From positions 62,341 through 126,340 of the forward strand of contig NZ_VHQI01000005.1 of the NCBI RefSeq assembly GCF_006517625.1: a DNA stretch of 64,000 nucleotides. The letters are read 5' to 3'. Positions 1 through 12,472 of this stretch are shown here, piece by piece. Every line of letters starts with the position of its first letter. The stretch's first letter is position 1. Source of the stretch: Mixta tenebrionis (GTDB taxonomy: Bacteria > Pseudomonadota > Gammaproteobacteria > Enterobacterales > Enterobacteriaceae). The translations under genes were made by a program, and so were the position numbers. The notes below the pieces were generated by a model. The model was not told the DNA's origin. It was given only the letters and a program-made list of their open reading frames with translations, and did no database searches.

Positions 1-198
1 TACCTGACGCAGCACGTCAATGCCGCTCATATCGGGCAACATAATATCCAGGATCACCGCCTGGAATTTCCCCGACAGCGCGCCGTCGATGCCCGCCTGC
101 CCGGTAAGCACCAGCGAGGCTTCAAAGCCTTCGCCCTGCAAATAGTCGCTGAGCATGGCGCCCAGCTCAAGATCGTCGTCGACTAACAGAATTTTCAT
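1..198 (-). CDS. OmpR-family response regulator, N-terminal part (runs off the window)
   Basis: Only the first 66 residues are present; the gene continues beyond position 1. The fragment is a receiver domain: acidic cluster DDD at residues 7-9, phosphoacceptor Asp51 in the VILDIMLPD stretch, typical of OmpR/PhoB-class regulators. The DNA-binding half lies outside, so the subfamily is inferred from the receiver style only. The gene is divergent from macA, with about 170 bp between the starts, so it may control the efflux pair. A cognate kinase would be expected just outside the window. Confidence 0.85.
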   Translation of the reverse strand, partial: MKILLVDDDLELGAMLSDYLQGEGFEASLVLTGQAGIDGALSGKFQAVILDIMLPDMSGIDVLRQV

Positions 199-368
199 AC
201 GTCTACTCTCAATCACGGTTGGCGCTATTTTGACCTTAAGCCCGGCGTTGCGCAGCAGGTTTTACTGAATCCTTACAGAGAACTTCTCCTGATTGAACGG
301 TCGTTTCGCTTTATTGTGGCAGGCTTTTACGTTATACCAGTGCTTTCTTCGCTTCAGGGATTGTCGAC

Positions 369-1565
369 ATGGCATTAGGCCGCACCTTATTTAAACGTAA
401 ACGGTTATTACTGCTGCTGTTTTTACTGATTGCCGCCGTTATCGCCTGGCTGCTGCTGCGTCCGCAACAGGCGCCGGCGCAATTTTTGACTGCTACCGTT
501 GAACAGCGTCCGCTACAGCAAGAAGTGCTGGCCGACGGCACGCTTTCCGCCAGCAAGCTGGTCAGCGTCGGCGCGCAGGCTTCCGGCCAGATCAAAAGTT
601 TGCTGGTCGATCTGGGCGATCAGGTTAAACAGGGGCAGCTGGTGGCGGAAATCGACAGCATGACGCAGCAAAATGCGCTGCAAAACGCACAGGCGGCGCT
701 AAAAAACATTGAGGCGCAGCGGGCGGCTAAGCTGGCGCAGCTAACCAACTTCCGCGCCGCCTTTGCGCGCCAGAAGGCGATGCTGGCGAAAAACCTGACG
801 CCGAAAGCGGACTATGACAGCGCGCTGGCGACGCTGAGCGCTACCGAAGCGGAAATTCGCGCGCTGGAAGCGCAGATTGCCCAGGCGCAAATCGAGGTAA
901 ATACCGCGCAGGTCAATTTGGGCTACACCCGTATCGTATCGCCGATTGACGGCACCGTAGTCTCCGTACCGGTAGAGGCCGGACAGACGGTTAACGCCGT
1001 GCAGAGCGCGCCGACGCTGATGAAGGTTGCCAACCTCGACACCATGACGGTAAAAGCGCAAATTTCCGAAGCGGACGTGATTAAAGTCGAACCAGGCATG
1101 AAAGTCTGGTTTTCTATCCTCGGCGAGCCGAATAAGCGTTATGAAGCCCGCCTGCGCGCCATTGAGCCCGCGCCGGATTCCATTAACGAAGAGAGCAGCA
1201 GCCTGACCGGCTCCTCCAGCAGCTCAAGCGATAAAAAAGCCATCTACTATTACGGCCTGTTTGACGTGCCTAATCCAGAGCATCGCCTGCGTATCTCGAT
1301 GTCGGCAGAGGTGCATATCGTGCTGGGCGAGCGGCCAAACGCGCTGGTGATCCCCGCCACCGCAATTGATAACGCCGATGGCAAAACCACGGTGCAGGTG
1401 GTAGATGCTAACCAGCAGGTAACGCGCCGCGCCGTGCAGGTGGGGCTGAATGATAATATCGAAGCCGAAATTATCTCCGGCCTGCAGGTGGGCGAGAAAG
1501 TGGTGCTGGGGCAACGTAACGAGGCGGCGGCCAAAGACGCGCCTCCCGGAGCGGAACCACGCTAA
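369..1565 (+). CDS. macA: MacA-like periplasmic adaptor of a tripartite ABC efflux pump
   Basis: Periplasmic membrane-fusion protein that links an inner-membrane MacB-type ABC transporter to a TolC-type outer-membrane channel. The 398-residue protein has an N-terminal membrane anchor (about residues 12-30), a biotinyl-lipoyl half motif, a long alpha-helical hairpin rich in Ala/Gln (about 95-180), then beta-barrel and membrane-proximal domains. A Ser-rich insert lies near residues 276-290. The start is the ATG preceded by CAGGGA eight bases upstream. Its stop overlaps the macB start (TAATG), so the two are translationally coupled. The macrolide substrate of E. coli MacAB cannot be assumed, because several MacAB-type pairs exist in enterobacteria. 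Confidence 0.85.
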   Translation: MALGRTLFKRKRLLLLLFLLIAAVIAWLLLRPQQAPAQFLTATVEQRPLQQEVLADGTLSASKLVSVGAQASGQIKSLLVDLGDQVKQGQLVAEIDSMTQQNALQNAQAALKNIEAQRAAKLAQLTNFRAAFARQKAMLAKNLTPKADYDSALATLSATEAEIRALEAQIAQAQIEVNTAQVNLGYTRIVSPIDGTVVSVPVEAGQTVNAVQSAPTLMKVANLDTMTVKAQISEADVIKVEPGMKVWFSILGEPNKRYEARLRAIEPAPDSINEESSSLTGSSSSSSDKKAIYYYGLFDVPNPEHRLRISMSAEVHIVLGERPNALVIPATAIDNADGKTTVQVVDANQQVTRRAVQVGLNDNIEAEIISGLQVGEKVVLGQRNEAAAKDAPPGAEPR

Positions 1566-3505
1566 TGGCGCTGCTGGAACTTAACAATATCAGCCGTTCC
1601 TTCCAGAACGGCGAGCAGCAGGTACAGGTGCTGCACAATATTCATCTTGCTATCGAAGCCGGAGAGTTTGTCGCTATCGTAGGGCAGTCGGGTTCTGGCA
1701 AATCAACGCTGATGAATATTCTCGGCTGTCTTGATAAGGCCAGCGCCGGTGACTACCTCGTTGCCGGACGCGCCGTCTCCGCGCTGGACGATGATGCGCT
1801 GGCGGCGCTGCGCCGCGAGCACTTCGGCTTTATCTTCCAGCGCTATCATCTGCTGAGCGAGCTGACGGCGCTGGGCAACGCCGAAATGCCCGCTATCTAT
1901 GCCGGGAAAGCGCCGCAGGCGCGCCGGGAACGCGCCACCGCCCTGTTAACCCGCCTCGGCCTGGGCGAACGCCTGCATTACCGGCCAGGCCAGCTTTCCG
2001 GCGGCCAGCAGCAGCGCGTCAGTATTGCGCGCGCGCTAATGAACGGCGGCGAAGTGATCCTGGCCGATGAGCCGACCGGCGCGCTCGACAGCCGCAGCGG
2101 CGAAGAGGTAATGCGTATCCTGCACGATCTGCATCAGCAGGGGCACACTATCGTAATCGTTACTCACGATATGAATATTGCGCAGCACGCCCAGCGCATT
2201 ATTGAAATTCGCGACGGCGAAATCCTCAGCGATACCCGGCGTGACGAGGCGAGCGCCGCGCCGCCGCCGCGCCTGACCACTCGTGACAAAGGCAACGCCT
2301 GGCGTGCCGCGCGCGATCGTCTCACCGAAGCCTTTCGCATGGCGCTGGTTTCCATGCTGTCGCAGCGGCTGCGCACCTTCCTCACCATGCTCGGCATTAT
2401 TATCGGCATCGCCTCGGTGGTGGCGGTGGTGGCGCTCGGCAAAGGCTCACAGCAAAAAATTCTTAATGAAATCAGCTCAATGGGCACCAGCACGCTGGAG
2501 ATCTATCCGGGGAAAGATTTCGGCGATATGCACGCCTCCTCAATTCAGACGCTGCGCGCCAGCGATGCGGAGGCGCTGGCGCATCAGCCCTATGTTCACA
2601 GCGTTACGCCGCTGCTTTCCACCAGCACCACGCTGAAATATCGCAATCAGGCGCTGTCGGTATCGATTAACGGCGTCGGCGAACAGTTTTTTGCCGTGCG
2701 CGGCTATCAGATCGCGCAGGGGAAAGCCTTTGACCGCCATAGCGTTGATACGCTGGCGCAGGAGGCGGTGATTGATAAAAATACCCGTAACCGGCTGTTC
2801 GCCAACGGTGAAAACCCGCTGGGGCAGGTGCTGATGCTGGGGAATATGCCGGTACGCATCGTTGGCGTCGCGACTCATCAGAGCAGCTTCGTTAACGACA
2901 GTAACCTGGATATCTGGGTGCCCTATACCACGGTGATGAAGCGTATGGTGGGGCAAACCTGGCTCAGCGGCATTACCGTGCGGGTGAAGGATAATGTCGA
3001 TCTGGCGCTGGCGGAACAGGGCGTTACGCGCCTGATGACGCAGCGCCACACCGATAAAGACTTTTTCATCTTTAATGCCGACAGCATTCGTCAGACCATC
3101 GAAAACACCACCAATACCATGACTCTGCTGGTGGCGATGATCGCCCTGATTTCGTTGCTGGTGGGCGGTATCGGCGTGATGAATATCATGCTGGTATCGG
3201 TAACCGAGCGCACGCGCGAGATTGGCGTACGCATGGCGGTAGGCGCGCGCGCCAGCGATATTATGCAGCAGTTCCTGATTGAGGCGGTGCTGGTCTGCCT
3301 GACCGGCGGCATTATCGGCGTGCTGCTGTCGCTGGTGCCGGGCATGATACTCGCCCAGGTAACCAACAGCTTCAGCATGATCTATTCGCCCTTCTCTATC
3401 GTGGCGGCCTTTGTCTGCTCCAGCCTGATTGGCGTGATTTTCGGCTTCTTCCCGGCGCGGCGCGCCGCCCGTCTCGATCCGATCCACGCCCTGGAGCGCG
3501 AATAA
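1565..3505 (+). CDS. macB: MacB-like ABC transporter (ATPase fused to FtsX-type permease)
   Basis: Inner-membrane mechanotransmission ABC transporter working with the preceding adaptor to expel macrolides, lipopeptides or peptides from the periplasm. The 646 residues carry Walker A (GQSGSGKST, 40-48), the signature LSGGQQQR (144-151) and Walker B ending in DEP (168-170). A first membrane helix near 270-292, a large periplasmic domain and three C-terminal helices follow. Length and domain order match MacB. There is no N-terminal C39 peptidase domain, so it is not a bacteriocin-processing exporter. It is the second gene of a two-gene operon. Confidence 0.88.
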   Translation: MALLELNNISRSFQNGEQQVQVLHNIHLAIEAGEFVAIVGQSGSGKSTLMNILGCLDKASAGDYLVAGRAVSALDDDALAALRREHFGFIFQRYHLLSELTALGNAEMPAIYAGKAPQARRERATALLTRLGLGERLHYRPGQLSGGQQQRVSIARALMNGGEVILADEPTGALDSRSGEEVMRILHDLHQQGHTIVIVTHDMNIAQHAQRIIEIRDGEILSDTRRDEASAAPPPRLTTRDKGNAWRAARDRLTEAFRMALVSMLSQRLRTFLTMLGIIIGIASVVAVVALGKGSQQKILNEISSMGTSTLEIYPGKDFGDMHASSIQTLRASDAEALAHQPYVHSVTPLLSTSTTLKYRNQALSVSINGVGEQFFAVRGYQIAQGKAFDRHSVDTLAQEAVIDKNTRNRLFANGENPLGQVLMLGNMPVRIVGVATHQSSFVNDSNLDIWVPYTTVMKRMVGQTWLSGITVRVKDNVDLALAEQGVTRLMTQRHTDKDFFIFNADSIRQTIENTTNTMTLLVAMIALISLLVGGIGVMNIMLVSVTERTREIGVRMAVGARASDIMQQFLIEAVLVCLTGGIIGVLLSLVPGMILAQVTNSFSMIYSPFSIVAAFVCSSLIGVIFGFFPARRAARLDPIHALERE

Positions 3506-3509
3506 GCGT

Positions 3510-3525
3510 GGCCCCGGTCGGGGCC
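3510..3525. terminator. GC hairpin between convergent macB and cysM
   Basis: GGCCCCG, a two-base loop region, then CGGGGCC lies just after the macB stop and just before the cysM stop. There is no clear T-tract on either side, so its strength as an intrinsic terminator is uncertain. Confidence 0.35.
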
Positions 3526-3528
3526 GCG

Positions 3529-4410
3529 TTACTGATAGACGCCGGTAGAGAGATAACGATCGCCGCGATCGCAAATAATCGCCACCACTACGCTGCCGGG
3601 ATTTTCTGCGGCGATGCGCAGCGCGCCGGCTACCGCGCCGCCGGAGCTGACGCCGCAGAACACGCCCTCGCGCGTCGCCAGCTGACGCATGGTTTCTTCC
3701 GCCTCGCTCTGTCCCATATCCACAATACGATCGACCAGATCCGGCCGCCAGATCCCCGGCATCCAGGCGGCGGGCCAGCGGCGAATGCCGGGAATGCTGC
3801 TGCCCTCCAGCGGCTGTAAGCCGATAACCTGCACCTGCGGGTTCTGCTCTTTCAGATAGCGCCCTACCCCGGTGATGGTGCCGGTGGTGCCCATGCTGGA
3901 AACAAAATGGGTAATGCGCTCGGCGCTCTGCCGCCAGATTTCCGGCCCGGTGGTAGCGTAATGTCCCAGCGGGTTATCGGGGTTGTTAAACTGATCCAGC
4001 ACCTTGCCTTCACCGCGCGCCGCCATCGCCTGCGCCAGATCGCGCGCGCCCTCCATGCCCAACTCGCGGCTTATCAGCACCAGCTCGGCGCCGTAGGCGC
4101 GCATCGCCGCCTGCCGTTCGGCGCTCATATTGTCAGGCATCAACAGCCTCAGCGCATAACCTTTAATCGCTGCGATCATCGCCAGCGCGATGCCGGTATT
4201 GCCGCTGGTCGCTTCAATCAGCCGATCGCCGGGGCTGATTTCGCCGCGCCGCTCGGCGCCCTGAATCATTGACAGCGCGGCGCGATCTTTAACCGATCCG
4301 GCGGGATTATTGCCCTCAAGCTTCAGCCATATTTCACTGCCGTTGGCAGGCGTCAGGCGCTGCAGTTTAATCAACGGCGTATTGCCGATGGTGCTTTCCA
4401 GCGTGGTCAC
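3529..4410 (-). CDS. cysM: Cysteine synthase B (O-acetylserine sulfhydrylase B)
   Basis: PLP enzyme making cysteine from O-acetylserine with sulfide, or S-sulfocysteine with thiosulfate. The 293 residues begin TTLESTIGNTPLIKLQR, and the PLP lysine is Lys41 in NPAGSVKDRAA. The substrate loop TSGNTGIA and the phosphate-binding GTTGTITG follow. I place the start at the GTG at 4410, because this aligns with the E. coli protein and leaves the family's N-terminus intact; upstream in-frame codons would add a non-family extension. It follows cysA by about 70 bp on the same strand, matching the cysPTWA-cysM regulon layout controlled by CysB. Confidence 0.93.
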   Translation of the reverse strand: MTTLESTIGNTPLIKLQRLTPANGSEIWLKLEGNNPAGSVKDRAALSMIQGAERRGEISPGDRLIEATSGNTGIALAMIAAIKGYALRLLMPDNMSAERQAAMRAYGAELVLISRELGMEGARDLAQAMAARGEGKVLDQFNNPDNPLGHYATTGPEIWRQSAERITHFVSSMGTTGTITGVGRYLKEQNPQVQVIGLQPLEGSSIPGIRRWPAAWMPGIWRPDLVDRIVDMGQSEAEETMRQLATREGVFCGVSSGGAVAGALRIAAENPGSVVVAIICDRGDRYLSTGVYQ

Positions 4411-4481
4411 AATATTTATCCCGGCAGGCAAGAGATGGCGGGCAGCAGTCCCGCCCGACATATGAAAGAAGTGAGAAAATA

Positions 4482-5570
4482 TCAGGCGCTTTCGGCAAAG
4501 GCAACCGTGCGCAGCGGGGTATTTCCCTGATAGAGGCGCGCCTGTTGCAGGCCGACATAGAGGCGTTCACCGCGCAGCGGCGCGCTATGCCCGCCATCAA
4601 ACACCAGGCTGAACGGTTCGGCCTGCCAGCCTGCGGGCTGAACCAGCAGCTGCCAGAAGTGGCCGCGCGGGCTGACCTCCAGCACCTGCACCGGCAGCGG
4701 CGTCTCCAGGCTGCTATAGCGGTTAACCTCGATCTCCCATGGGCGTAAAAAGAGCTCAACCGCGCCCTGCTGCGCCGGCGTAAAGCCCAGCGGCCAGTGA
4801 TGCGCGCCAACGTGGAACTGCGAACCGTGAACTTCAGCATCGAAGCGATTAACCTCGCCGAGGAACTCCAGCACGAAACGGCTGGCGGGATCGCGCCAGA
4901 CATCATCCGGCGTGCCGACCTGCTCGATATTCCCCTGGCTCATTACTACCACCCGATCGGCCACTTCCATCGCCTCTTCCTGATCGTGGGTAACAAAGAC
5001 GCTGGTAAATTTCAGCTCTTCATGCAGCTGACGCAGCCAGCGACGCAGCTCTTTGCGCACCTGGGCGTCCAGCGCGCCAAACGGCTCATCCAGCAGCAGG
5101 ATCTGCGGCTCTACCGCCAGCGCGCGCGCCAGCGCCACACGCTGTTTTTGTCCGCCGGAAAGCTGGGCCGGATAACGATTAGCCAGATGCGCCAGCTGTA
5201 CCATCTCCAGCAGCTGCGTTACCTTTTGCTTAATCGCCTGCGCCGACGGGCGCTCGCGCTTAGGCAATACCGTCAGGCCGAAGGCGATATTGTCAAATAC
5301 CGTCATATGGCGAAACAGCGCGTAGTGCTGGAAGACAAAACCCACCTGGCGATCGCGCGCGTGCAGGCGGCTGACATCCTTGCCATGAAAGCGAATCTGC
5401 CCGCTGTTCTGGTGCTCCAGCCCGGCAATAATGCGCAGCAGCGTAGTTTTACCGGAACCCGATGGGCCAAGCAGCGCCACCATCTGACCAGAAAGAATAT
5501 CCAGCGAGATGTCGTTCAGCACGCGCGTCCGGCCAAAGGATTTGTTGATCTGGCTAATCTCAATGCTCAT
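4482..5570 (-). CDS. cysA: Sulfate/thiosulfate ABC transporter ATP-binding protein
   Basis: Cytoplasmic ATPase energising sulfate/thiosulfate import through CysT-CysW. The 362 residues show Walker [10 protein letters not shown] (35-43), signature LSGGQKQR (137-144), Walker B ending at Asp161, and a C-terminal regulatory TOBE-like extension typical of CysA/MalK-type ATPases. The start overlaps the cysW end by about 11 bases, indicating coupled translation. Last gene of the four-gene transporter run before cysM. Confidence 0.95.
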   Translation of the reverse strand: MSIEISQINKSFGRTRVLNDISLDILSGQMVALLGPSGSGKTTLLRIIAGLEHQNSGQIRFHGKDVSRLHARDRQVGFVFQHYALFRHMTVFDNIAFGLTVLPKRERPSAQAIKQKVTQLLEMVQLAHLANRYPAQLSGGQKQRVALARALAVEPQILLLDEPFGALDAQVRKELRRWLRQLHEELKFTSVFVTHDQEEAMEVADRVVVMSQGNIEQVGTPDDVWRDPASRFVLEFLGEVNRFDAEVHGSQFHVGAHHWPLGFTPAQQGAVELFLRPWEIEVNRYSSLETPLPVQVLEVSPRGHFWQLLVQPAGWQAEPFSLVFDGGHSAPLRGERLYVGLQQARLYQGNTPLRTVAFAESA

Positions 5571-6435
5571 GATTTCCCTCCTGCTGTAAGCGCTTCTGCT
5601 GGTTCTCTAATCGCCATTGCAGCGCGCTTTTCAGAAATAGCGTCACTATCGCCATCAGGGTCAGCAGCGCGGCGGCGGTAAAGGCGCCGACGCTGTTATA
5701 ATCCTGATGCAGTAATTCAACCTGTAGCGGCAGCGTATAGGTTTCGCCGCGAATCGATCCCGATACCACCGAGACCGCGCCAAACTCGCCGATGGCGCGC
5801 GCGTTGGTCAGCACCACGCCGTACAGCAGCGCCCAGCGAATATTCGGCAGGGTTACGCGGCGGAACATCTGCCAGCCGGAGGCGCCCAGCAGCACCGCCG
5901 CCTCGTCCTCATGGCTGCCCTGGCTGAGCATGACCGGCACCAGCTCGCGTACCACGAACGGACAGGTAACGAAAATGGTCGCCATTACAATGCCGGGCCA
6001 GGAGAACATCAGCTGAATGCTGTGCGCATCCAGCCAGCCGCCTGCCGGGCCATTAACGCCCCAGAACAGCAGATAAATCAGGCCGGCAACCACCGGCGAC
6101 ACCGCAAAGGGGATATCGAACAGCGTCAGCAGCAGCTGGCGGCCCGGAAAAGTAAAACGCGTCACCAGCCAGGCGAGCAGCGTACCGAACACCAGGTTAA
6201 CCGGGACGGTAATCAGCGCCACCAGCACCGTCAGCCAGATGGCATGCAGCATATCGGCATCGGCGAGATTGCTCAGCGCCGCAACAGCGCCCTGCGCCAG
6301 CGCCTCGGTAAAGATCGCGATCAGCGGCACCACCAGCAGCAGAAATGAAACCAGCGCGCCGACAGCAATCAGCAACCACTTACTCCAGTTAACGGGCTGG
6401 CGTTGTACGCCGTTCAGCTGAGTAATATCGGCCAT
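5560..6435 (-). CDS. cysW: Sulfate/thiosulfate ABC transporter permease CysW
   Basis: Inner-membrane permease subunit that pairs with CysT to form the translocation path. 291 residues, about six hydrophobic helices, with the EAA loop that contacts CysA near [17 protein letters not shown]. The start overlaps the cysT stop (TGATG). Length and sequence agree with the enterobacterial CysW family. Confidence 0.95.
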   Translation of the reverse strand: MADITQLNGVQRQPVNWSKWLLIAVGALVSFLLLVVPLIAIFTEALAQGAVAALSNLADADMLHAIWLTVLVALITVPVNLVFGTLLAWLVTRFTFPGRQLLLTLFDIPFAVSPVVAGLIYLLFWGVNGPAGGWLDAHSIQLMFSWPGIVMATIFVTCPFVVRELVPVMLSQGSHEDEAAVLLGASGWQMFRRVTLPNIRWALLYGVVLTNARAIGEFGAVSVVSGSIRGETYTLPLQVELLHQDYNSVGAFTAAALLTLMAIVTLFLKSALQWRLENQQKRLQQEGNHEH

Positions 6436-7268
6436 CAGTGACCTCCCAGACGGCGCCCGAAGCGGCTTTGTAAAGTATTAATGGCGAACAGCAACAGCAG
6501 CGAGGCGGCAAGGATCACCGAAGCGATAGCGCTGGCGGCCGGATAATCGAACTCCTGCAGACGGATAAAAATCATCAGCGAGGTAACCTCCGTCTTCCAG
6601 GCGATGTTACCGGCGATAAAGATTACCGCGCCGAACTCACCCAGGCTGCGGGTAAACGAAAGCGCAGTGCCCGCCAGCAGCGCCGGCGCCACCTCCGGCA
6701 GCACCACGCGGCGAAAGCTCTGCCACGGCGTGGCGCCCAGAGTTTGCGCCGCCTCTTCATATTCCGGCCCCAGCTCTTCCAGCACCGGCTGAACGGTGCG
6801 CACCACAAAAGGAATGCTGGTAAAGGCCATCGCTACCGCGATGCCGAGCCAGGTATAGGAAACCTTAATATCAAACTGCGCCAGCCACTGACCGTACCAG
6901 CCGTTAACCGAAAACAGGCCCGCCAGCGTCAAACCAGCCACCGCCGTCGGCAGCGCAAAAGGCAAATCTATCAGCCCGTCCAGCAGGCTGCGTCCGGGAA
7001 AGCGATAGCGCGTCAGGATCCAGGCCATCAGCATGCCGAACACGGCGTTGAAAACAGAGGCGACGCCCGCAGCCAGCAGCGTCACCTTATAGGCCGCCAT
7101 CACCTGAGGATTAGTAATGACTTGCCAGTATTGCGCCAGCGACATCTGCGCCAGCTGCATCAACAGGGCGCTCAGCGGCAGCAGCAAAATCAGGCAGGTA
7201 AAAAACAGGCTGCTGCCGAGGCTGATGCCGAATCCCGGCAGTACGCGCTTACTACTTGCAGCAAACAT
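6435..7268 (-). CDS. cysT: Sulfate/thiosulfate ABC transporter permease CysT (CysU)
   Basis: Second inner-membrane permease of the sulfate/thiosulfate importer. 277 residues, multiple hydrophobic helices, with an EAA motif around AAQTLGATPWQSFRRVVLPE. The cysP stop and this ATG share bases (TAATG), so the pair is translationally coupled. Also called cysU. Confidence 0.95.
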   Translation of the reverse strand: MFAASSKRVLPGFGISLGSSLFFTCLILLLPLSALLMQLAQMSLAQYWQVITNPQVMAAYKVTLLAAGVASVFNAVFGMLMAWILTRYRFPGRSLLDGLIDLPFALPTAVAGLTLAGLFSVNGWYGQWLAQFDIKVSYTWLGIAVAMAFTSIPFVVRTVQPVLEELGPEYEEAAQTLGATPWQSFRRVVLPEVAPALLAGTALSFTRSLGEFGAVIFIAGNIAWKTEVTSLMIFIRLQEFDYPAASAIASVILAASLLLLFAINTLQSRFGRRLGGH

Positions 7269-8278
7269 TAACCGCGCCCCGCCGCCAGCAGCTTATCCAG
7301 CTCGCCGCCGCTGGCGAAATGGGTTTTCATCACCTGCTGCCAGCTGCCGAAGCGATCCTCAACGCGAAACAGCTCGGTTTGCGGAAACTTCGCCTGCGCC
7401 ATCAGCTGCGGATTGTTTACCCGATAATAAAATTGCGTCATGATTTTTTGCGCCGTCGGCGTATAGAGATAGTTGAGATAGGCTTTCGCCGCCGCTTCGC
7501 TATGATTGTGCTGCACGTTTTTATCCAGCCACGCCACCGGGAACTCAGCCAGAATATCGACTTCCGGCACTACGACTTCATAGCCCTGGCTGGCGTACTG
7601 CTGGCGAATGTTGTTCACTTCCGATTCGAAGCTGATCAGCACATCGCCCAGCCCGCGCTCGACAAAGGTAGTGGTGGCGCCGCGCCCGCCGGTATCGAAA
7701 ACCTCAACGTTCTTCACAAACTGCTGCATAAACTGCCGGGTTTTGGCGCCATCGCCGTGGTTCGCCTGCTCCGCCGCGCCCCATGCCGCCAGCCAGGTAT
7801 AACGCCCGTTGCCAGAGGTTTTGGGATTCGGGAATATCAGCTTCACGTCGCTGCGCACCAGATCGTTCCAGCTATGAATCTGCTTTGGATTACCTTTGCG
7901 CACCAGGAAAGCCATGGTGGAGTAAAAAGGCGAGCTGTGATTCGGCAGGCGCGTCTGCCAGTTCGCCGGCAGCAATCTGCCGCGCTCGTGCAGGATCTGG
8001 ACATCGGTAACCTGGTTATAGGTCACCACGTCAGCCTTCAGGCCCTGAAGGATCGCTAATGCCTGCTTTGACGAACCGGCATGAGACTGACGCAGGGTGA
8101 GCTTATCGCCGGGATGCGTTTCATCCCACTGTTTAATAAAGGGAGCATTCAGCGCGGTAAAGAGTTCACGCGAGACGTCATAAGAGCTGTTAAGCAGCTC
8201 GGTCGCCTGCGCGCTGACGGCTAACAGCAAACTGAGCGCTGTAGCGCTGAAAAACTTTTTCGTCACGGAAAATGTCAT
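7268..8278 (-). CDS. cysP: Periplasmic thiosulfate-binding protein
   Basis: Solute-binding protein delivering thiosulfate (and sulfate) to CysTWA. 336 residues, with a signal peptide [10 protein letters not shown]...AVSAQA cleaved near residue 25. The mature start [15 protein letters not shown] is characteristic of CysP. I chose the ATG at 8278 because it gives a proper signal peptide and the usual length, with AGGGTG upstream; an in-frame start 33 bases earlier would add a polar tail before the signal. First gene of the operon, so CysB control would act in the region above 8279. Confidence 0.94.
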   Translation of the reverse strand: MTFSVTKKFFSATALSLLLAVSAQATELLNSSYDVSRELFTALNAPFIKQWDETHPGDKLTLRQSHAGSSKQALAILQGLKADVVTYNQVTDVQILHERGRLLPANWQTRLPNHSSPFYSTMAFLVRKGNPKQIHSWNDLVRSDVKLIFPNPKTSGNGRYTWLAAWGAAEQANHGDGAKTRQFMQQFVKNVEVFDTGGRGATTTFVERGLGDVLISFESEVNNIRQQYASQGYEVVVPEVDILAEFPVAWLDKNVQHNHSEAAAKAYLNYLYTPTAQKIMTQFYYRVNNPQLMAQAKFPQTELFRVEDRFGSWQQVMKTHFASGGELDKLLAAGRG

Positions 8279-8501
8279 TTCACACCCTGAGTCATATGCC
8301 GGCCTGTGCACCGTATGCTCAGTGTATTTATAACTCAGCGCAAAGCTGTAACGGTTTTATATATCGTTTGCTGATTTTAAAGTCGAAAAAGGCATAAGAA
8401 GGCGGCAAAGGTTAGCGAAAAAACGGCAAAGGGCGCGGCGGGAGTAGCGGCGCCGGGCGGGCGGGAATAGTGACGCCTGCCACGCGGCGCCGCCTGAAGC
8501 T

Positions 8502-9398
8502 TTACAGCGCTAACAGCGTTGCAACGGAAGGCGCGAACCACCACGCGCCGCTAACCGGCTTGGTAAAGCGCAGCATCGCGTCATATTTACCGTCGCGTTC
8601 GCCAAACATGCTCAGCAGCTGCTGTTCGATGTTATGCAGCGTCGCGCAGTAGGCGATAAAGTAGAGGCCGTTGGTGCCGCTGGCGGTGCCGTAAGGCAGG
8701 CTGTGACGCAAAATTTTCAGCCCCTGGCCGTTCTCTTTCAGATCGACCCGGCTCAGATGCGAGGTATCAGGACGCGCATCGCCCGGCAGCTCTTCGTTGC
8801 TCTGCCTGGTACGCCCGATCATCTGCTCCTGCTGCGACAGCGGCAGGCGATTCAGCTGCGACAGATTATGCTCCCAGCGCTGGGTGAATATATAGCTGCC
8901 GCCGGCGTCCACGCCGTTGGCGATAACCGCCACCTGCTGACGCATCTCGCCCTGCGGGTTCTCGGTGCCGTCTACGAAACCGGAGAGATCGCGATCTTCC
9001 GTCCAGCGGAAGCCGTGCGTCTCCTCTTCAACACGCAGCGCCGCGCCAAAGGCGGCCAGCGCAGCCTGCGCCAGCGAGAAGTTAACGTCATGGCGCTGCG
9101 ATTGTATATGAATCAACAGATCGCGCTGGGTAGCCGGCGCGATATTATTCCCCAGCGGCTGAAAATCCTTCAGTTCCGGCGCGCTGCCCGTCGGCGCCAG
9201 ATCGCGCCACAGCGCGTTGCCAAAAGCGACCACCGCGCCCAGACCGGCGTCAGGATAGCGCTGCTGCAGCGTGGTTAACTGTTGATAAAATTCGTTGACG
9301 CCCTGGCGCACCTGTTGCAGATCGCCGTGGACGGCGGCTTCCAGCCAGATGGCGAAGCGGCTGTGTTCGGTCAGGATGCCGCTCTGATGCTGAGACAT
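8502..9398 (-). CDS. yfeX: Dyp-type heme peroxidase YfeX
   Basis: Cytoplasmic dye-decolourising-type peroxidase acting on porphyrinogens; a deferrochelatase role has been proposed for the E. coli protein. The 298 residues contain the family GxxDG motif (GFVDG, Asp143) with TENP after it, and His214 in DTSHLSRVD, the expected proximal heme ligand. GGAGT precedes the ATG. The nearest downstream gene, yfeY, is on the same strand but transcribed towards it. Confidence 0.92.
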   Translation of the reverse strand: MSQHQSGILTEHSRFAIWLEAAVHGDLQQVRQGVNEFYQQLTTLQQRYPDAGLGAVVAFGNALWRDLAPTGSAPELKDFQPLGNNIAPATQRDLLIHIQSQRHDVNFSLAQAALAAFGAALRVEEETHGFRWTEDRDLSGFVDGTENPQGEMRQQVAVIANGVDAGGSYIFTQRWEHNLSQLNRLPLSQQEQMIGRTRQSNEELPGDARPDTSHLSRVDLKENGQGLKILRHSLPYGTASGTNGLYFIAYCATLHNIEQQLLSMFGERDGKYDAMLRFTKPVSGAWWFAPSVATLLAL

Positions 9399-9448
9399 TC
9401 GGCATTACTCCAGAAATGAAATAAAACAGGGCCATATCATAACGGAAA

Positions 9449-9476
9449 GCGGCGGCGAAAAGTGAGGCGCCGCCGC
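9449..9476 (-). terminator. Probable terminator after yfeY
   Basis: A nine-base-pair stem GCGGCGGCG / CGCCGCCGC with a ten-base loop sits directly below the yfeY stop. On the minus strand it is followed by TTTCCG, a short T-run. Confidence 0.5.
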
Positions 9477-9485
9477 GATTACCGC

Positions 9486-10088
9486 TTAACGCTGCCAGAT
9501 AATTTTACTGACGCGCCAGCTCTGCAAGATATCGTCAGGTGGAATCAGCCCCAGCGGACCGGCCCATTGCCCCTGATAGAGATAGCTGATGTGCTGGCTG
9601 TTGGGCGCCTGACACAGCACTGACGCCTCGTTAGCAACGGGCTGACAGTGCCCGAAGGCTTTCTGATAGCGTTTGCTGAACGCATCGCCGATATGGGTGC
9701 CGTCGGCGCTGGCGATCTCCACATCGCTGACCTCAATGCGGCTGACGCTCTCCTTGCCGCTCAGGGTCAGACTGACCTCATCATCCTTCAGCGCCTGCCA
9801 GAAGTTGACCACGCCGCCCTGCTCGCTGCGCATCCCCTGGCGCAGCCGATAATCGCCGTTCAGCGCCTCGTTGATGGCGTTTGCCTGCAGCGGCGTGCTG
9901 CCGTTAACCGCGCCAACGCCCTGCTCGGTAACGGTCAGCGCGGAACCGAACCAGTTGCCGGGCCACAGGGTGGACCAGGACCAGTCAAGCGGATTCCACC
10001 AGCTGGTTTCGCTGCGGTGCGAGCCGCTGCTGGCGCAGCTTACCAACAATAAGGCCGCGACAATGAATGCCGATCGTACTGATTTCAT
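9486..10088 (-). CDS. yfeY: RpoE-regulated outer-membrane-type lipoprotein YfeY
   Basis: Small lipoprotein of the yfeY family, part of the sigma-E regulon in E. coli; molecular role unknown. From the ATG at 10088 the protein has 200 residues with a lipoprotein signal whose lipobox LLVSC ends at Cys18. The tryptophan-rich stretch SWWNPLDWSWSTLWPG follows. GGAGTTGAA precedes the ATG, and an upstream in-frame extension would bury the signal peptide, so I reject it. It follows yfeZ and ypeA on the same strand. Confidence 0.88.
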   Translation of the reverse strand: MKSVRSAFIVAALLLVSCASSGSHRSETSWWNPLDWSWSTLWPGNWFGSALTVTEQGVGAVNGSTPLQANAINEALNGDYRLRQGMRSEQGGVVNFWQALKDDEVSLTLSGKESVSRIEVSDVEIASADGTHIGDAFSKRYQKAFGHCQPVANEASVLCQAPNSQHISYLYQGQWAGPLGLIPPDDILQSWRVSKIIWQR

Positions 10089-10153
10089 TTCAACTCCTGA
10101 GATGGTGATGCGACTTTTGCCGTGAGGTTGGAGTCGCATAAGCGCAAAAAGTT

Positions 10154-10645
10154 TTATTCCGGACGGTTCAGCTCCGCCGCGAAGCAGGCTTTCAGCCGCT
10201 GGCTAAGCAGCAGCCAGCAGAGCGCCAGCAGATCGAAGCAGGCGGGCAGCCAGAGCGCCGGCGTAGCGAGATCGCCCTCCTGCCAGCTTTGCCATACCGT
10301 CAGCGCCAGGCTCAACAGCAAACCGGCGCACAGCACCCAACGCCAGCTTTGCCAGAGGCGCGGCAGGCGCTGGCGATAGCCGGTCAACAGCAGCCCAAGC
10401 GCCGCCGGTACGCCGCACCCCAGCCCCAGCCAGAAGGCGCCGCTGTCGGGATAGAAGAGCGCCAGCAGCGCGCTGCCCTGCTGACGCGAGGCGCCGGCCA
10501 TAATAAACAGCACCCAGGTGCGCGCCTGCAGCAGCAGAATCGCCCAAAAGGCCGGCGGTAAACGCAGCTGGCCTTTACCGTCATAATCATCCGGGGAGAA
10601 AGGTAACATAAAGAAAGGGTTAGCCGCGCTGCCGCGGCCGGACAA
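10154..10645 (-). CDS. yfeZ: DUF2919 inner-membrane protein YfeZ
   Basis: Polytopic membrane protein of unknown function, recognised by the N-terminal FSPDDYDGKGQLRLPPAFW and ARTWVLFIMAGASR motifs of the DUF2919 family. About four hydrophobic segments. The start is uncertain. A TTG at 10645 lies two bases after the ypeA stop and would permit coupling; the ATG at 10609 starts at MLPFSPDD. Neither has a strong ribosome binding site. Lies between ypeA and yfeY as in E. coli. Confidence 0.75.
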   Translation of the reverse strand: MSGRGSAANPFFMLPFSPDDYDGKGQLRLPPAFWAILLLQARTWVLFIMAGASRQQGSALLALFYPDSGAFWLGLGCGVPAALGLLLTGYRQRLPRLWQSWRWVLCAGLLLSLALTVWQSWQEGDLATPALWLPACFDLLALCWLLLSQRLKACFAAELNRPE

Positions 10646-10647
10646 GA

Positions 10648-12279
<1,632 letters not shown>

Positions 12280-12472
12280 CCAGAGCGGATAAGGCGCCCT
12301 GGATCAAAGCCGCTATGCCGCTACGTACAGCGCCCCGCGCCGCAAAGCGCGCGGGAGCGGCGGCCGGATGCGGGCTAAAGGCTGCGCGGCGCGAACGGCG
12401 CGCGACTCCGGCTGACGCCGCCGCCTGATGTTCGGCCAGCTGCGCCCCGACGTCCGCCTTCGGGCCGCTGAA

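Noticed and set aside
1565-3505. MacB considered as exporter of the microcin-like peptide
   Set aside because: MacB can export some peptides, but it has no C39 protease to remove a double-glycine leader.
2540-3574. Long minus-strand open frame (344 codons) opposite macB
   Set aside because: Shadow of the GC-rich macB coding strand; His/Arg-rich composition without domains.
12280-12472. GC-rich palindromic stretch after hemF considered as a REP element
   Set aside because: It shares only a short GCCGGATGCGG core with the E. coli REP consensus and lacks the paired arm.
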